A DNA stretch of 64,000 bases from Aquificota bacterium (GCA_030549905.1 JAUQQK010000006.1:39342-103341), one strand, 5' to 3'. Counted from the stretch's first letter, positions 10,981 to 19,861 are shown. A program made the numbers and translations. The notes: generated from the sequence alone by a model not told the origin.

Positions 10981-11979
10981 CTAATGCAAAAATACGGTGG
11001 AGCAACAGTTGGGGGATACAACTGGGTTCAATCCCAGACTTTTGGCATAGGTAAATATGCCTTCCGCCGGGAAGGTTATACCATTGACACCCGCATGCAG
11101 GGCATAGAGGTCAAACTTGAGCCTGTCTGGTCCCGCAGGCCTTGCACAGCCCACCACCACAGGTCTTTTAGGAAGGGCTTTTCTCGCGTGGAGAAGAACC
11201 CTCGCAGATTCTTCCGGTGCTGGTGGGGGAAGCAATTGAAAGCGTGCCTTTCCATAATAAGGCATTACCACCACCATCACAAGGGCTGAAGGGTCGAACC
11301 AGGCTATCATGTCAATAGCTCTGTATTCACCAAGCACCTTCCCGTAATGAAGTCCTATTATTACGTGAGGCACTATGTTATGACCAGCCTCCTTCAAAAG
11401 CCTGAGAGACTCTTCATAGTCCTTTACGCTCTTGTGGGGTAGTTTATAGACCTCATGAATTGTCCTGTCGTCTCCTATGATGTCAAGAAGCACCGCATCC
11501 ACATTGGCTTCCTTTAAGCCTTCAGCCAGTGCCTTATCCACAAGCCCCACATGACAGCTCACAAACATGGAAAGCTCTTCTTTTATCCTTCTCATAGTCT
11601 CCAAGAAGGGATAAAGCTCCACCACACCGTCCTTGTTGGAGCCTCCGGAAATAAGAAGCCCATCTACTCCCTTTGTCTTTAGCTCGCTGGCTGTTTTCCA
11701 CAGCTCTTCAGGCGTCAGGGCTGGTATCATGTGCCAGAGTATCTTGCTGGCACAGTGGTCGCACATAAGCTCACAGTTTCTACCCGTTATGGATATATCT
11801 ACGAACTTGGGACCCGTTTTTACAGAAAAGTCTTCTACCTCATAGTGTTTAAAGCCGGGGCTGTGAAAGAGTATATCTTTGCCAAAGTTCTCAAGCCTGA
11901 GTTTGAAACCTTCTGAAAGCTCCTGCAGAAGCTCCTCATCAAGTTCTATATCTTCAAGGGAGGGGGGCAAAGCCCCCAT
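10981..11979 (-). CDS. LipS-like radical SAM lipoate synthase component
   Basis: Radical SAM enzyme of about 332 residues. The CELMCDHC motif (Cx3Cx2C) near residue 70 binds the SAM [4Fe-4S] cluster, a GGSNKDG loop follows, and the C-terminus has an unusual NCCS motif. Its position directly after lbpA in an sHdr locus matches the LipS1/LipS2 enzymes that insert sulfur into octanoyl-LbpA in such clusters. Which of the two it is cannot be told here, and no partner LipS is in the window. The start is ambiguous: ATG at 11979 (chosen) or a GTG at 11997 overlapping the lbpA stop. Confidence 0.78.
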   Translation of the reverse strand: MGALPPSLEDIELDEELLQELSEGFKLRLENFGKDILFHSPGFKHYEVEDFSVKTGPKFVDISITGRNCELMCDHCASKILWHMIPALTPEELWKTASELKTKGVDGLLISGGSNKDGVVELYPFLETMRRIKEELSMFVSCHVGLVDKALAEGLKEANVDAVLLDIIGDDRTIHEVYKLPHKSVKDYEESLRLLKEAGHNIVPHVIIGLHYGKVLGEYRAIDMIAWFDPSALVMVVVMPYYGKARFQLLPPPAPEESARVLLHARKALPKRPVVVGCARPAGPDRLKFDLYALHAGVNGITFPAEGIFTYAKSLGLNPVVSPNCCSTVFLH

Positions 11980-11987
11980 GCTGTTTA

Positions 11988-12434
11988 TCAACCGCACTTT
12001 ATACCCTTTTCGTTTGCCACTTTCGTAAGGGCATCCACCGCCGCCTGACCCGTCAGGAGGCTCTTGACCTCATCGGGGTTAGTGGGCTTTATTTTGGCTA
12101 TCCATCCTGCGCCGTAGGGGTCGTCATTTACAAGGGCAGGGTTTCCCTTAAGGGCTTCGTTGATTTCCACCACCTCACCCGTAAGAGGTGTAGGCACGGG
12201 ACCAACCCACTTTCCGCTCTCAATGGTGGCTATGCTCTTGCGTCTTTCTATAACCTTGCCAGGCTTTTTAGGTGTATAAGCCACAAGCCTGCCCGCCATG
12301 GCTGCCGCTATGGAAGTGAGACCCACCGTGTAGGTGCCGTCTCCATTATCCTTTGCCCATGTGAAGGCGTTCGCCTCTGGGTCTACGTCATAAAGAAGGT
12401 CTTCGGGTATGTTGCACCCATTAACTACTGCCAT
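11988..12434 (-). CDS. lbpA: Lipoate-binding protein LbpA (GcvH-like)
   Basis: GcvH-like lipoyl carrier of 148 residues. The lipoylation lysine is in IESGKWVG at about residue 75, followed by the hammerhead strands and NDDPYGAGWIAKIKP. In sulfur oxidisers these proteins serve the sHdr complex rather than glycine cleavage, and no gcvT or gcvP lies nearby. GGGAGGT precedes the ATG. This is the second of two lbpA genes in the locus, and it lies just before the LipS-like gene. Confidence 0.93.
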   Translation of the reverse strand: MAVVNGCNIPEDLLYDVDPEANAFTWAKDNGDGTYTVGLTSIAAAMAGRLVAYTPKKPGKVIERRKSIATIESGKWVGPVPTPLTGEVVEINEALKGNPALVNDDPYGAGWIAKIKPTNPDEVKSLLTGQAAVDALTKVANEKGIKCG

Positions 12435-12458
12435 GTCTATACCTCCCTGTATAGAATT

Positions 12459-12848
12459 TTAAAAAGTTAGCACCTTATCAGCCTCCATAGCTCTGAGGGC
12501 AAACTCACTGGCTGGCACAACGCCGTCCAGCTCAGGAATAAGTTCCTCGGGCTTGTAGCCCAAGGAATCTATAGCCTGCTTGCAAGAGTAGAACTTAACT
12601 CCAGCCTGCTTGGCATCCTTCATGAAGTCATACACGGTTTTAAGCTTTTTCCCGTTTGCGGAAAGGCAGTTAGGCTCCGCCGGATATATTCTCTCAGCCA
12701 CACCCTTTTTTAGAAGCCTTGTGCCGTCCATGTTGAAAAACATTTCCACCTCCGCCTCATTGGCAGACATAAGGGCGGCAATGTAGAAGGGGGAGGCACA
12801 TCGCCAGGGGGTCTTTGGCCCACTCGTCATCAGTATGACCACCTTCAC
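12459..12848 (-). CDS. DsrE-family sulfur carrier (LbpA-linked)
   Basis: DsrE/F-fold protein of 129 residues. It opens with MKVVILMTSG, has the AALMSANEAEVEMFFNMDGTRLL strand-helix pattern, and a candidate sulfur-carrying Cys in VKFYSCKQA near residue 88. It sits between a thioredoxin-like gene, with which it overlaps, and lbpA. A role in shuttling persulfide to or from the sHdr-LbpA system is inferred from context. Confidence 0.85.
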   Translation of the reverse strand: MKVVILMTSGPKTPWRCASPFYIAALMSANEAEVEMFFNMDGTRLLKKGVAERIYPAEPNCLSANGKKLKTVYDFMKDAKQAGVKFYSCKQAIDSLGYKPEELIPELDGVVPASEFALRAMEADKVLTF

Positions 12849-13105
12849 GACTCTATTGCCCTCCTTGCTTCCGCTTCTTCCGGCACTCCTACAAAGGTTA
12901 GCTTACCATCTATTATAGTGGAAGGCACAGACCTGACCATAAGCTTCTTTGCCCACATCCTGCCCTCTGGCTGTGCCACATCAAGCACCTCGTATTTGAA
13001 ACCATACTCCTTCTGGAGCTTCTGCCACAGGGCATCCGCATCGGGACATGTGGCGCACCACTGAGAAACAAGCAGTATTACATGCTTGTCCTTTGCCGCC
13101 ATCAT
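12845..13105 (-). CDS. Small thioredoxin-fold protein with CxxC
   Basis: An 86-residue protein starting at the ATGATG that overlaps the preceding lbpA stop; the longer tracked start would read back into lbpA. The active site is QWCATCPDA near residue 20 and the cis-Pro region is VRSVPSTII. It resembles glutaredoxin/thioredoxin-like minimal domains. Being between the two lbpA genes, it may reduce disulfides or persulfides on LbpA or DsrE. That role is an inference. Confidence 0.8.
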   Translation of the reverse strand: MMAAKDKHVILLVSQWCATCPDADALWQKLQKEYGFKYEVLDVAQPEGRMWAKKLMVRSVPSTIIDGKLTFVGVPEEAEARRAIES

Positions 13106-13581
13106 GTGCACCTCATACAGATTATATCCCATTCATCAATATACTGCCTCATAGGTTCTATGGCATCCTTTCCATACAGGAGGTCCTTTATATCCCTTTC
13201 AAGGTCTACGGGCTTCATTTTTACTATCCATCCTTCGCCATAAGGGTCATAGTTTATTATATCAGGCTGTTCTAAAACCTTCTCGTTTCTGGCCACCACT
13301 TCTCCCTCCACAAGGGCGTTTATGGGTCCGGCCCACTTTCCGCTTTCTAAAGAAGCTACGGGTTTTCCCTTCTTTATCACTTTTCCCACGTCCTTTATCC
13401 TTGCATGCAGAAGCCTACCCGCGCGAACCTGCCCCACATCGCTAAGACCCATGGTCACCGTGCCATCCTCATTGACCCTGAGCCAAGTCTGCGTCTCTAT
13501 ATCGTAGTAGAGGTCCAGGGGTATTATACAGCCATTATACTCCCACTCGTTGGAGCCAAGAGCCTCCTGCATTACCCCCAT
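13102..13581 (-). CDS. lbpA: Lipoate-binding protein LbpA (GcvH-like), first copy
   Basis: Lipoyl carrier of 159 residues with the modification lysine in LESGKWAG at about residue 82 and NYDPYGEGWIVKMKP downstream. It follows hdrB2 directly, the usual place for lbpA in sHdr operons. GAGGTG lies upstream of the ATG. It differs clearly from the second LbpA, so the two may have distinct partners. Confidence 0.93.
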   Translation of the reverse strand: MGVMQEALGSNEWEYNGCIIPLDLYYDIETQTWLRVNEDGTVTMGLSDVGQVRAGRLLHARIKDVGKVIKKGKPVASLESGKWAGPINALVEGEVVARNEKVLEQPDIINYDPYGEGWIVKMKPVDLERDIKDLLYGKDAIEPMRQYIDEWDIICMRCT

Positions 13582-13590
13582 TCGTTCACC

Positions 13591-14550
13591 TCAAGCAAGC
13601 CCGAGCCTTTTGAGAACCGGCAAGGGGTCTGAGAGATTATCCTTTAGCTTCACATCGTTTGCACTGTAGCCAAAGGCAAGTCCGAGAAGCTGTGTGAAGT
13701 ATGCCGCCGGCACATCCACATCAGGCACACCTTTGAGCATGAGCCTGTGCCTGTACATTTCCAAAGATGCATGGCATAGAGGACATTCGGTGGCTATTAT
13801 GTCTGCACCGTTCCTCTTTGCAGTCTGTAGTATCATCATGACAAACTTTTCAGATACAGCCTCGTCCGATAGAGAGTGAGGACCACCACAGCACTGGGTG
13901 TGCATGGGCTCAAACTCCACGCTGGTGGCGCCAGCAGCCTCAAGGAGGGCGTTCATGTAGTAGGGATGTTCATCGTCATCAGCTGTGTCTCTCCTTCTTG
14001 GCCTTACTTCCTCCTCCTGACCACCTGCATGGGCATAAGTCCTTGCATAGAAGTGGGGTCTTGTATACAGGCATCCATAGTAGTTAGCTACCTTTAGCCC
14101 CCGCAGTGGCTTTCTGGTTTTTTCCTTCACCTTCTGAGGCCCAGCCTCGTGATAGAACCACTCGAGTATGTGGTAGGTCTGGGGTATCTGGTCAAGAGGG
14201 TCTACACCACCCTCTCTGAGGAGGGCATTTACCTTTTCAAAGACAGCCCTGTCTGTCTCAAGGAAATATTCCGCCCTCTGTAGCGAGAAAGAACATCCGT
14301 TGCAGGGAGCCACTATTACATTGTGCCCCTGTTTTCTGGCAAGGGACATGTTCCTGGCGTTTAAAAGCATGGTGCCCATGAAGGTCACATTCTTGGACTC
14401 CATGGCACCACAGCAGTTGTAATCCTCAAGATAGTCAAGCTCAAGACCAAGCTCTTTAGCCACTATCCTTGTAGAAACATCGTAAGCCCTTGCTGCGCCC
14501 TCAAGGGAACAGCCGGGATAGTATGCCACTCTTTTTCCTATCACACCCAT
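13591..14550 (-). CDS. hdrB2: sHdr subunit HdrB2
   Basis: A 319-residue protein with two CCG domains. The first has PGCS plus YNCCGAME; the second has QCCGGPHSL and a later CPLCH. Such CCG domains hold non-cubane [4Fe-4S] clusters in HdrB. It is the last hdr gene of the hdrC1-B1-A-hyp-C2-B2 order typical of sulfur-oxidising bacteria. It probably acts in the cytoplasmic sHdr complex at the site that handles protein-bound sulfane sulfur. Confidence 0.93.
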   Translation of the reverse strand: MGVIGKRVAYYPGCSLEGAARAYDVSTRIVAKELGLELDYLEDYNCCGAMESKNVTFMGTMLLNARNMSLARKQGHNVIVAPCNGCSFSLQRAEYFLETDRAVFEKVNALLREGGVDPLDQIPQTYHILEWFYHEAGPQKVKEKTRKPLRGLKVANYYGCLYTRPHFYARTYAHAGGQEEEVRPRRRDTADDDEHPYYMNALLEAAGATSVEFEPMHTQCCGGPHSLSDEAVSEKFVMMILQTAKRNGADIIATECPLCHASLEMYRHRLMLKGVPDVDVPAAYFTQLLGLAFGYSANDVKLKDNLSDPLPVLKRLGLA

Positions 14551-14562
14551 TTTTATACCTCC

Positions 14563-15324
14563 TTAATGGCTTAATGCTCCTTCTTCCTGCATTACCTTAC
14601 GCAGGACTTGTTTGAACCTGCTCCAGTTCTTTGTCCTCGGGTGGAAAAGCATGTGTTTGGCGTTAAGCACCAGAAAGCCTATGTTCATGGACTTTATCGG
14701 TTTTATTGTGAGCTGTTTGAGCCATTCGGGCGTTTCACCGAGGAAGGGGATGGGCTTTTTGAGTATTGGGTCTTTGAAGACCTTGTAGCCCTGCTTTTCT
14801 ATCCAGCCAAAGAGAAGCTCTCCGTCCTCTATCCTTCCGTATTCAAGCACCGACTCGGTAAAGAACTTGTCAAACTTCTTGGAAGGATACTCATCTATCA
14901 GACCCTTCTTAGCCATCGTTCTTAAAATAACCTTCAGTACCTCCTCCACCAAGACACCCTTTGGACATCTGTGGGTACACTTGTGGCAGGAAACGCACCT
15001 CCACATTACGTCCGCACGTTTTTGAAGCTCATCGATAAGCCCAAGCCTTGCAAGGTATATGAAGTGCCTGGGGTTATACCTCTCATCCCAGTAGTTATGG
15101 ACAGGACAGGAAGCGGTGCAGTAAGAGCACTGATAGCACTGGTTTATTGTCTTACCATCGGGAGAGTTTATTATCTCCTTTGCAAAGTCAAGGTCGTAGT
15201 CGTTTATAACACGAGGAAGGATTATAAGGTTCCAGTCCCCTGAAACATCTACACCATCAACTACAAGCCTCTCTTTTCTTAAAATTCTCTCCGGCTCTAC
15301 AAGGCTTCTCTCGTGTATAGCCAT
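14563..15324 (-). CDS. hdrC2: sHdr subunit HdrC2
   Basis: Iron-sulfur protein of 253 residues with two ferredoxin-like motifs, CYQCSYCTASCP and CVSCHKCTHRCP, between about residues 60 and 125, each suited to one [4Fe-4S] cluster. These relay electrons inside the sHdr complex. It is followed 12 nt later by hdrB2, the pairing known for HdrC-HdrB modules. Confidence 0.92.
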   Translation of the reverse strand: MAIHERSLVEPERILRKERLVVDGVDVSGDWNLIILPRVINDYDLDFAKEIINSPDGKTINQCYQCSYCTASCPVHNYWDERYNPRHFIYLARLGLIDELQKRADVMWRCVSCHKCTHRCPKGVLVEEVLKVILRTMAKKGLIDEYPSKKFDKFFTESVLEYGRIEDGELLFGWIEKQGYKVFKDPILKKPIPFLGETPEWLKQLTIKPIKSMNIGFLVLNAKHMLFHPRTKNWSRFKQVLRKVMQEEGALSH

Positions 15325-15327
15325 AGC

Positions 15328-16062
15328 TTACACCTCCAAAAGGTCTTCGTTTCTTATAACACCCAAAAGCCTCCTTGCCATGACGCCCGCAGGCGGGAAA
15401 AAGCCCTTGGCACTGTGCATGGTGGAAAGGGTCATGTAATCCACATAGGTGGCGTATATCATGGCAAGGAAGATATCCACAAAAAGGTAGCCCTTGACCT
15501 TTATGCCAAAGTCAAGGAGCTTTTCCTGTATCTGTTTATATATCTGCTCAAACTCCTCATAGGTTTCACCATACATATGCCTCTTTGGTGGCTCTTCTTT
15601 TAGGAAAACCACCGCACCGCTCTCGCTCTCGGGGTCCCATATCCAGCTGGTCCAGAGCACATACTGTTCTGGAAAGGTAAAGTGCAGTATCTCACTGGCT
15701 ATATCCCTGGCAAACTTTCTATCAACGCCCCTGATTTCTCTCACGAACCTCTCCACACGCTCTTCCCAGCTCTTTGCCTTCCCATACAAAAGGTCGCTTA
15801 TGGCCCTTTTTAGCCTTTCCAAGCCTGTCTCCTCAATTATCTTCTTCCTGCGTCTTCTGGCTGGGAATATCTTTTCAAGCACAAGCTCCAAGTCTTCTTC
15901 CGTCAAAGAGGCAAGTCTTTCCTTTGAAAAGGCTTGTTGAAAGAGGAGGGACTTGGCGAGGAGGTCCTTGTAAAAATCCTGAACGAACTCCTCGCCTTCA
16001 CCCAGTATCTTTATGAGGTAATCCCTCACCAAAAAGTCATCAAGGGTTGCTACTTTCTTCAT
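15328..16062 (-). CDS. Conserved sHdr-locus protein (Hyp)
   Basis: A 244-residue soluble protein with no recognised catalytic motif. It has a basic patch (FPARRRRKK) near residue 70 and a conserved-looking FPEQYVLWTSWIWDP segment. Its place between hdrA and hdrC2 is the same as the Hyp gene of other sHdr operons, and its start overlaps the hdrA stop by 4 nt. A structural or assembly role in the complex is likely but unproven. Confidence 0.85.
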   Translation of the reverse strand: MKKVATLDDFLVRDYLIKILGEGEEFVQDFYKDLLAKSLLFQQAFSKERLASLTEEDLELVLEKIFPARRRRKKIIEETGLERLKRAISDLLYGKAKSWEERVERFVREIRGVDRKFARDIASEILHFTFPEQYVLWTSWIWDPESESGAVVFLKEEPPKRHMYGETYEEFEQIYKQIQEKLLDFGIKVKGYLFVDIFLAMIYATYVDYMTLSTMHSAKGFFPPAGVMARRLLGVIRNEDLLEV

Positions 16063-17117
16063 ACCGCCACCTTTGCACCTATAAAGGCTGCAGCTTCAGC
16101 AGCCGCCGCCTCGCCCTCAGAGAAGGAGGACTCTATGTCTATGGGTCCCTTACAGGCTCCTGCTATGAATATACCGGGCTTGTTGGAAACTATGTTGGAG
16201 CCTGACTCCTCAGAGGGTATTAAAAACTGGCTGTCCGGGTCCTGAGCAAGACCGAGTATCTTTGCTACCTTCTTGGTGCCGGAAGAAGGCTCCATTCCAA
16301 GCACAAGCACTACAAGGTCCATGGGAACCTCTGCGGGCCTCTGGACTATGGTATCTTCATGCTTTACCCTGAGCCTGCCATCTGCGGGGCTGTAGGTTAT
16401 CTCCGCTATCCTACCCCTTACATACCTGACACCATACTGCTCCTGAGGAGCCCAGTAGAAGGGATACTCCCATGTGCCGTAGGTTCTTACATCCATGTAA
16501 TAGCAAAAGACATCCACATCAGGATAATGCTCTCTTATCTCCATACCCTGAAGACCAGAAAGGGCACAACCGTACCTACAGCAATGCACATTAGTCACGC
16601 CCAGCTGTCTGTCCCTTGAACCCACGCAGAAGACAAAAGCTACCCTCTTGGGAAGCTGACCGTTGGAAGGTCTGTAAAGCTTGCCCTCCTGAGAGAACAT
16701 CTTTTCCAGCTCAAGGTTTGTGATAACGTCAGGATAAAGACCGTAGCCAAGCTCACCCTTCCTTCTTGGGTCAAAATGTTCAAAACCGGTGGCTACTATG
16801 ATGGCACCCACTTCATGCTTCTCTCCGTTGGAAAGGCTTACCTTGTAGCTTCCAGGTTCTCCTTCACAGGCTGTAAGCTCCGTGTTAAGAAGCACCTTCA
16901 CATTTGGGTTTTGCTCCACATCTCTTATGTAAGGACCTATCACCTGGGAGGGCTTTAGCTTTCTTGGTATCAGGGTGTGGTAGTGGTTCTTGATAGGGTT
17001 CCCACCCAGCTGACCGTCCTTTTCAATGAGTATGGTGGGCACTCCGAGCCTTCCGAGGGCTCTTGCTGCTGCAAGCCCCGCAGGACCGCCTCCAATCACC
17101 AGCACGCTTTTGCTCAT
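16059..17117 (-). CDS. hdrA: sHdr flavoprotein HdrA
   Basis: FAD-binding subunit of 352 residues. The N-terminal Rossmann motif is VIGGGPAGLAAARALG, a second dinucleotide-type motif ends in FIAGACKGPIDIESS, and the middle carries CVGSRDR and VHCCRYGC, the cysteine region of HdrA-type proteins. It lacks the extra ferredoxin domains of methanogen HdrA, as is usual for the compact sHdr form. It lies 51 nt after hdrB1, with a GC hairpin in the gap. Confidence 0.94.
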   Translation of the reverse strand: MSKSVLVIGGGPAGLAAARALGRLGVPTILIEKDGQLGGNPIKNHYHTLIPRKLKPSQVIGPYIRDVEQNPNVKVLLNTELTACEGEPGSYKVSLSNGEKHEVGAIIVATGFEHFDPRRKGELGYGLYPDVITNLELEKMFSQEGKLYRPSNGQLPKRVAFVFCVGSRDRQLGVTNVHCCRYGCALSGLQGMEIREHYPDVDVFCYYMDVRTYGTWEYPFYWAPQEQYGVRYVRGRIAEITYSPADGRLRVKHEDTIVQRPAEVPMDLVVLVLGMEPSSGTKKVAKILGLAQDPDSQFLIPSEESGSNIVSNKPGIFIAGACKGPIDIESSFSEGEAAAAEAAAFIGAKVAV

Positions 17118-17144
17118 ATCAAACCTCCTAAGAAAAAGTATTAA

Positions 17145-17159
17145 GGGGGCGTAGCCCCC
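17145..17159 (-). other. Hairpin between hdrB1 and hdrA
   Basis: GGGGGC-TAC-GCCCCC gives a 6-bp all-GC stem in the transcript, followed by a U-rich stretch interrupted by other bases, then the hdrA ribosome site. It may be an attenuator, a partial terminator or an mRNA-end stabiliser. Confidence 0.5.
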
Positions 17160-17167
17160 ATAAAAGC

Positions 17168-18535
17168 TTAGGACTTAAACAGAGGCATGTTGGCTGTAGC
17201 GGAAGCCTTTGGCTTTCCAGTGGAAGTCCTGCTGTAAGGTTCATACAGGTCGTATTCCTTGAAGAACTCCATAAGCTCGTCATACTTTCCAGCCTTTTCA
17301 AGTTCTGCGATGTATTTGACCGTATCTTCCCACTCCTTCCTTAGCTCTCTCCAGTTGCTTATACCCATCTTCTCAAGAAGCCTTTCATAGTCAGAGCAGT
17401 TCCAGTAGAGCTGGACCACCTTGAAGGGATGTGCTCCGCAGGCAAGGGCTGCAAACATCACGTCGGACATGACAGCCACAGGATAATACATGCCGTGAGC
17501 CTTACCTATCCACTGGTTCTTCTCAAAGGTGGTGGTGCATCCCGTGTCGTGGGTCACTATCAGGTCAGCCTTGACCTCTTCGTAGATAACTTTTAGCTTT
17601 CTCTGTATGGCAAAAGACCTTGTAAATTCTCTTTCTGTAAGAATGTGCCTGAAGCCAAAGCCACAGCAATCAAACCAGGTGGAGTAATCAACCACCTGAG
17701 CCCCAAGAGCCTTCACCACAGCTGTGGAGGCTGCAGGTCTCTGACCGTTAAATACCTCGGGGTCGTAAGGATAGTCATCCGCTATCATCTTGTAGGTGTG
17801 GCAGGCGTTGTGTATGGCAACCCTCACATTGGAAACATCTATACCCTTTGCCTTTCCTTCCTTCTCATAAAGCTCCTTTATCTTATAACGCATTGCATGG
17901 ACCCATTCTGAGTAATGAACCACTTCCTGAGGTATTACTATCCTCTCCTTTCCATCGCCTATATCCACAAGCCTTCCAAGCTTCCTGAGAATGGGCTTTA
18001 CAGCATCTCTTAGTTCCTTGTTCATTATGAGCTGTTCCCTTGTTTCCTTGTAAGAGCCGAAGGAGGTTCCGCAGTGTATGAGAGGATAGTAGCCCGTCTT
18101 CCAGGCCTGGTGCATGTTTCTGAGCCAGACAGCTGCAAGAGCTACGGGGTTTGAAGTCCCAGAGCCGTGGTAGTTCCATGCAGTACAGGAAGTCTGGTGA
18201 GGCTCGTTTAGGTAGTCAAGACCAAACTTGTTCATAAACCAGAAGATAGAGGCAGGATAACCTGGTATATTTCCGCACTGCCCGCAGGATTTATGATGCC
18301 AAAGCTTGTTGGTGGGTATTAGCTTTATTCTTCCGGTTCTCGTGAAAACCTCAACGGGCTGGTGTTCCTCTGTTATCCTGTGTATAAGAATTTCCCCTTT
18401 TGCTTCCAGCTCTTCCATCATCTCAAAAATGTGGTCGTAGTGGGCGCTGTATTCCTTTAGTGGAAAGGGGGGCTTCTCTGGATATCTTAAAAGTCCTCCT
18501 GGGCTGTTATGTCCAAAGCCATGTGCATGTGCCAT
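17168..18535 (-). CDS. hdrB1: sHdr subunit HdrB1
   Basis: A 455-residue protein, longer than HdrB2, with an N-terminal SCGQCG motif near residue 85 and a C-terminal CCG-type half (NACHTY, FDCCGFGF, HDTGC). It would carry non-cubane [4Fe-4S] chemistry in the sHdr complex. The start is fixed by AAGGAGG. The translation start region is nearly the same as that of the ferredoxin oxidoreductase beta gene. Confidence 0.92.
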   Translation of the reverse strand: MAHAHGFGHNSPGGLLRYPEKPPFPLKEYSAHYDHIFEMMEELEAKGEILIHRITEEHQPVEVFTRTGRIKLIPTNKLWHHKSCGQCGNIPGYPASIFWFMNKFGLDYLNEPHQTSCTAWNYHGSGTSNPVALAAVWLRNMHQAWKTGYYPLIHCGTSFGSYKETREQLIMNKELRDAVKPILRKLGRLVDIGDGKERIVIPQEVVHYSEWVHAMRYKIKELYEKEGKAKGIDVSNVRVAIHNACHTYKMIADDYPYDPEVFNGQRPAASTAVVKALGAQVVDYSTWFDCCGFGFRHILTEREFTRSFAIQRKLKVIYEEVKADLIVTHDTGCTTTFEKNQWIGKAHGMYYPVAVMSDVMFAALACGAHPFKVVQLYWNCSDYERLLEKMGISNWRELRKEWEDTVKYIAELEKAGKYDELMEFFKEYDLYEPYSRTSTGKPKASATANMPLFKS

Positions 18536-18559
18536 GGTTATACCTCCTTAAAGTTTTTT

Positions 18560-18573
18560 GGGGCATCAACCCC
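18560..18573 (-). other. Short hairpin between hdrC1 and hdrB1
   Basis: GGGG-TTGATG-CCCC in the transcript, followed by an A-run and the hdrB1 ribosome site. It is a weak 4-bp stem, similar in placement to the stronger hairpin before hdrA. Confidence 0.35.
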
Positions 18574-18583
18574 TTTTGCAAGC

Positions 18584-19312
18584 TCATTCTTCCTCCTCAT
18601 AAAGCTCCTCATAACGCTCCTCGTTTTCCTCCACAATGTCCATTATCACATTGTAAAGGTTGGGGTCAAGCTTTTCTAACATTTCAAATATGCCGGTCTC
18701 TCTCCATATGGTGTACATTTCAATGGCGGTTTCAAGGGAAACTTCCCATGCGGTCTTTACAGACTTTCCTACATCAAAGGGTATGGCAAGCCTCTTGGCT
18801 CTGAGGTTTTCCATATTGTCCGCCATCTTGGGACCCCAGTCGGGGAAAAAGTCAGGCTGGAGCATGTCTGCGGAAAGCTGGTTTCCCGTGGTCATCACCT
18901 TTAGAAGCACCCTTCCGTAGGGCTTAAGAAGGTCCTTTGTGGCTTCAAAGGCATTACGCACCGCCACTTCTCTCATTATGGCAACAAGACCGCCAGGGTT
19001 GTTCACAAAGGGACACCTTATCCAGCAGGTAAAGCACTGAGAACACGCCCATATATACTCATGCATCATGTCATAAAGGACTTCCACATCCTCCTCAAGA
19101 AACCTCTGGACTATTTCCCTCGGGGAGTAGTCAAAGAACCTGTTGGAGGGGCAGGAAGCTGTGCAAACACCACAGTTAAGACAGCCAAATATATATTCCT
19201 TAAAGCGAAAGTCTGATTTTACTTCCTCCACTATACGAACCTTTTCCTCCCAAGGCACCGCCTTGGTTTTTTCCGATATGGGCAAATTGTATCCATAAGG
19301 ATGTCCATCCAT
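18584..19312 (-). CDS. hdrC1: sHdr subunit HdrC1
   Basis: Iron-sulfur protein of 242 residues with CLNCGVCTASCP and CSQCFTCWIRCP motifs for two [4Fe-4S] clusters, and an acidic C-terminus (EENEERYEELYEEEE). I start it at the ATG (MDGHPYGY) preceded by AGGAGG; the longer tracked ORF would use sequence that looks like the promoter. It opens the hdr gene set, 81 bp or more downstream of the tusA-dsrE genes. Confidence 0.92.
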   Translation of the reverse strand: MDGHPYGYNLPISEKTKAVPWEEKVRIVEEVKSDFRFKEYIFGCLNCGVCTASCPSNRFFDYSPREIVQRFLEEDVEVLYDMMHEYIWACSQCFTCWIRCPFVNNPGGLVAIMREVAVRNAFEATKDLLKPYGRVLLKVMTTGNQLSADMLQPDFFPDWGPKMADNMENLRAKRLAIPFDVGKSVKTAWEVSLETAIEMYTIWRETGIFEMLEKLDPNLYNVIMDIVEENEERYEELYEEEE

Positions 19313-19336
19313 GTTCAAACCTCCTGAAAAGTTCTT

Positions 19337-19370
19337 ACTATAAAAGTATCTTGCCTCTGACAAAAGTCAA
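19337..19370 (-). promoter_or_regulatory. Possible internal promoter for hdrC1
   Basis: On the minus strand a TATAGT hexamer (19342-19337) lies 24 nt before the hdrC1 ATG. TTGTCA is 15 bp upstream of it, and TTGACT lies slightly further out. Spacing is not ideal, so this is a modest candidate; read-through from tusA is also possible. Confidence 0.4.
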
Positions 19371-19444
19371 TTAATTTTTGCTTATAGAAATATAAGGATA
19401 TACTTATGGACGGAAGGGTAAAAAAGGGGGAGGTGGAATATGAC

Positions 19445-19861
19445 TTAAAGGGTAAGGACCGCATACTCACCGCTCATAAGCTTGTCAAGAAAAGCAGCAC
19501 CACCTATTATGCCATCGCAGAGCTCTGGGTTTACATCTTCCTTCTTGTATATGTCCGTCAAGTCTAAAGAAGGTACGCAGAGGTATATCTTAACACCCGC
19601 ATCCTTTGCCATCTTTATAAAGTCGTATATGGTCTGCTCCACGCCCGGACGCACCTTTACCTTCTTGGCATTGTCCCTCATCAGCAAAAAGCCCGCCTCC
19701 GAGGTTATAACCATTTCCACCTCGTAGTCCATGGTGGTAGCAGCGGTGGCAAGAAAGAAGGGGGCTCCTGCCTGTGGATTGATAAGCTCGCCTGTAGTTG
19801 GCTCAGCCCTTTCAAAGAAGGGCACCGTCAGGATGTAAAAGAGCACCTTCTCATAAGCCAT
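19445..19861 (-). CDS. DsrE-family protein (DsrE3-like)
   Basis: A 138-residue DsrE-fold protein with a candidate active Cys in VKIYLCVPSLDL near residue 95 and an N-terminal EKVLFYILTVPFF strand. It lies third in tusA-dsrE-dsrE, upstream of the hdr genes. Such proteins carry persulfide sulfur from TusA and rhodanese-type donors toward sHdr; its exact partner here is inferred. Confidence 0.85.
   Translation of the reverse strand: MAYEKVLFYILTVPFFERAEPTTGELINPQAGAPFFLATAATTMDYEVEMVITSEAGFLLMRDNAKKVKVRPGVEQTIYDFIKMAKDAGVKIYLCVPSLDLTDIYKKEDVNPELCDGIIGGAAFLDKLMSGEYAVLTL

Noticed and set aside
11100-11290. His-rich ORF with HHHHHH-like run (10732-11289)
   Set aside because: A reverse-frame shadow of the LipS-like gene.
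13102-13581. Glycine cleavage H protein
   Set aside because: The ESGKW carrier lysine is shared with GcvH, but the position inside the sHdr operon and the absence of gcvT/gcvP fit LbpA.
13591-19312. Methanogen-type heterodisulfide reductase
   Set aside because: The hdrC1-B1-A-hyp-C2-B2 order with tusA, dsrE and lbpA and the compact HdrA match the sulfur-oxidising sHdr system instead.
19313-19363. Longer start for hdrC1
   Set aside because: This stretch holds promoter-like hexamers and the AGGAGG for the ATG at 19312.
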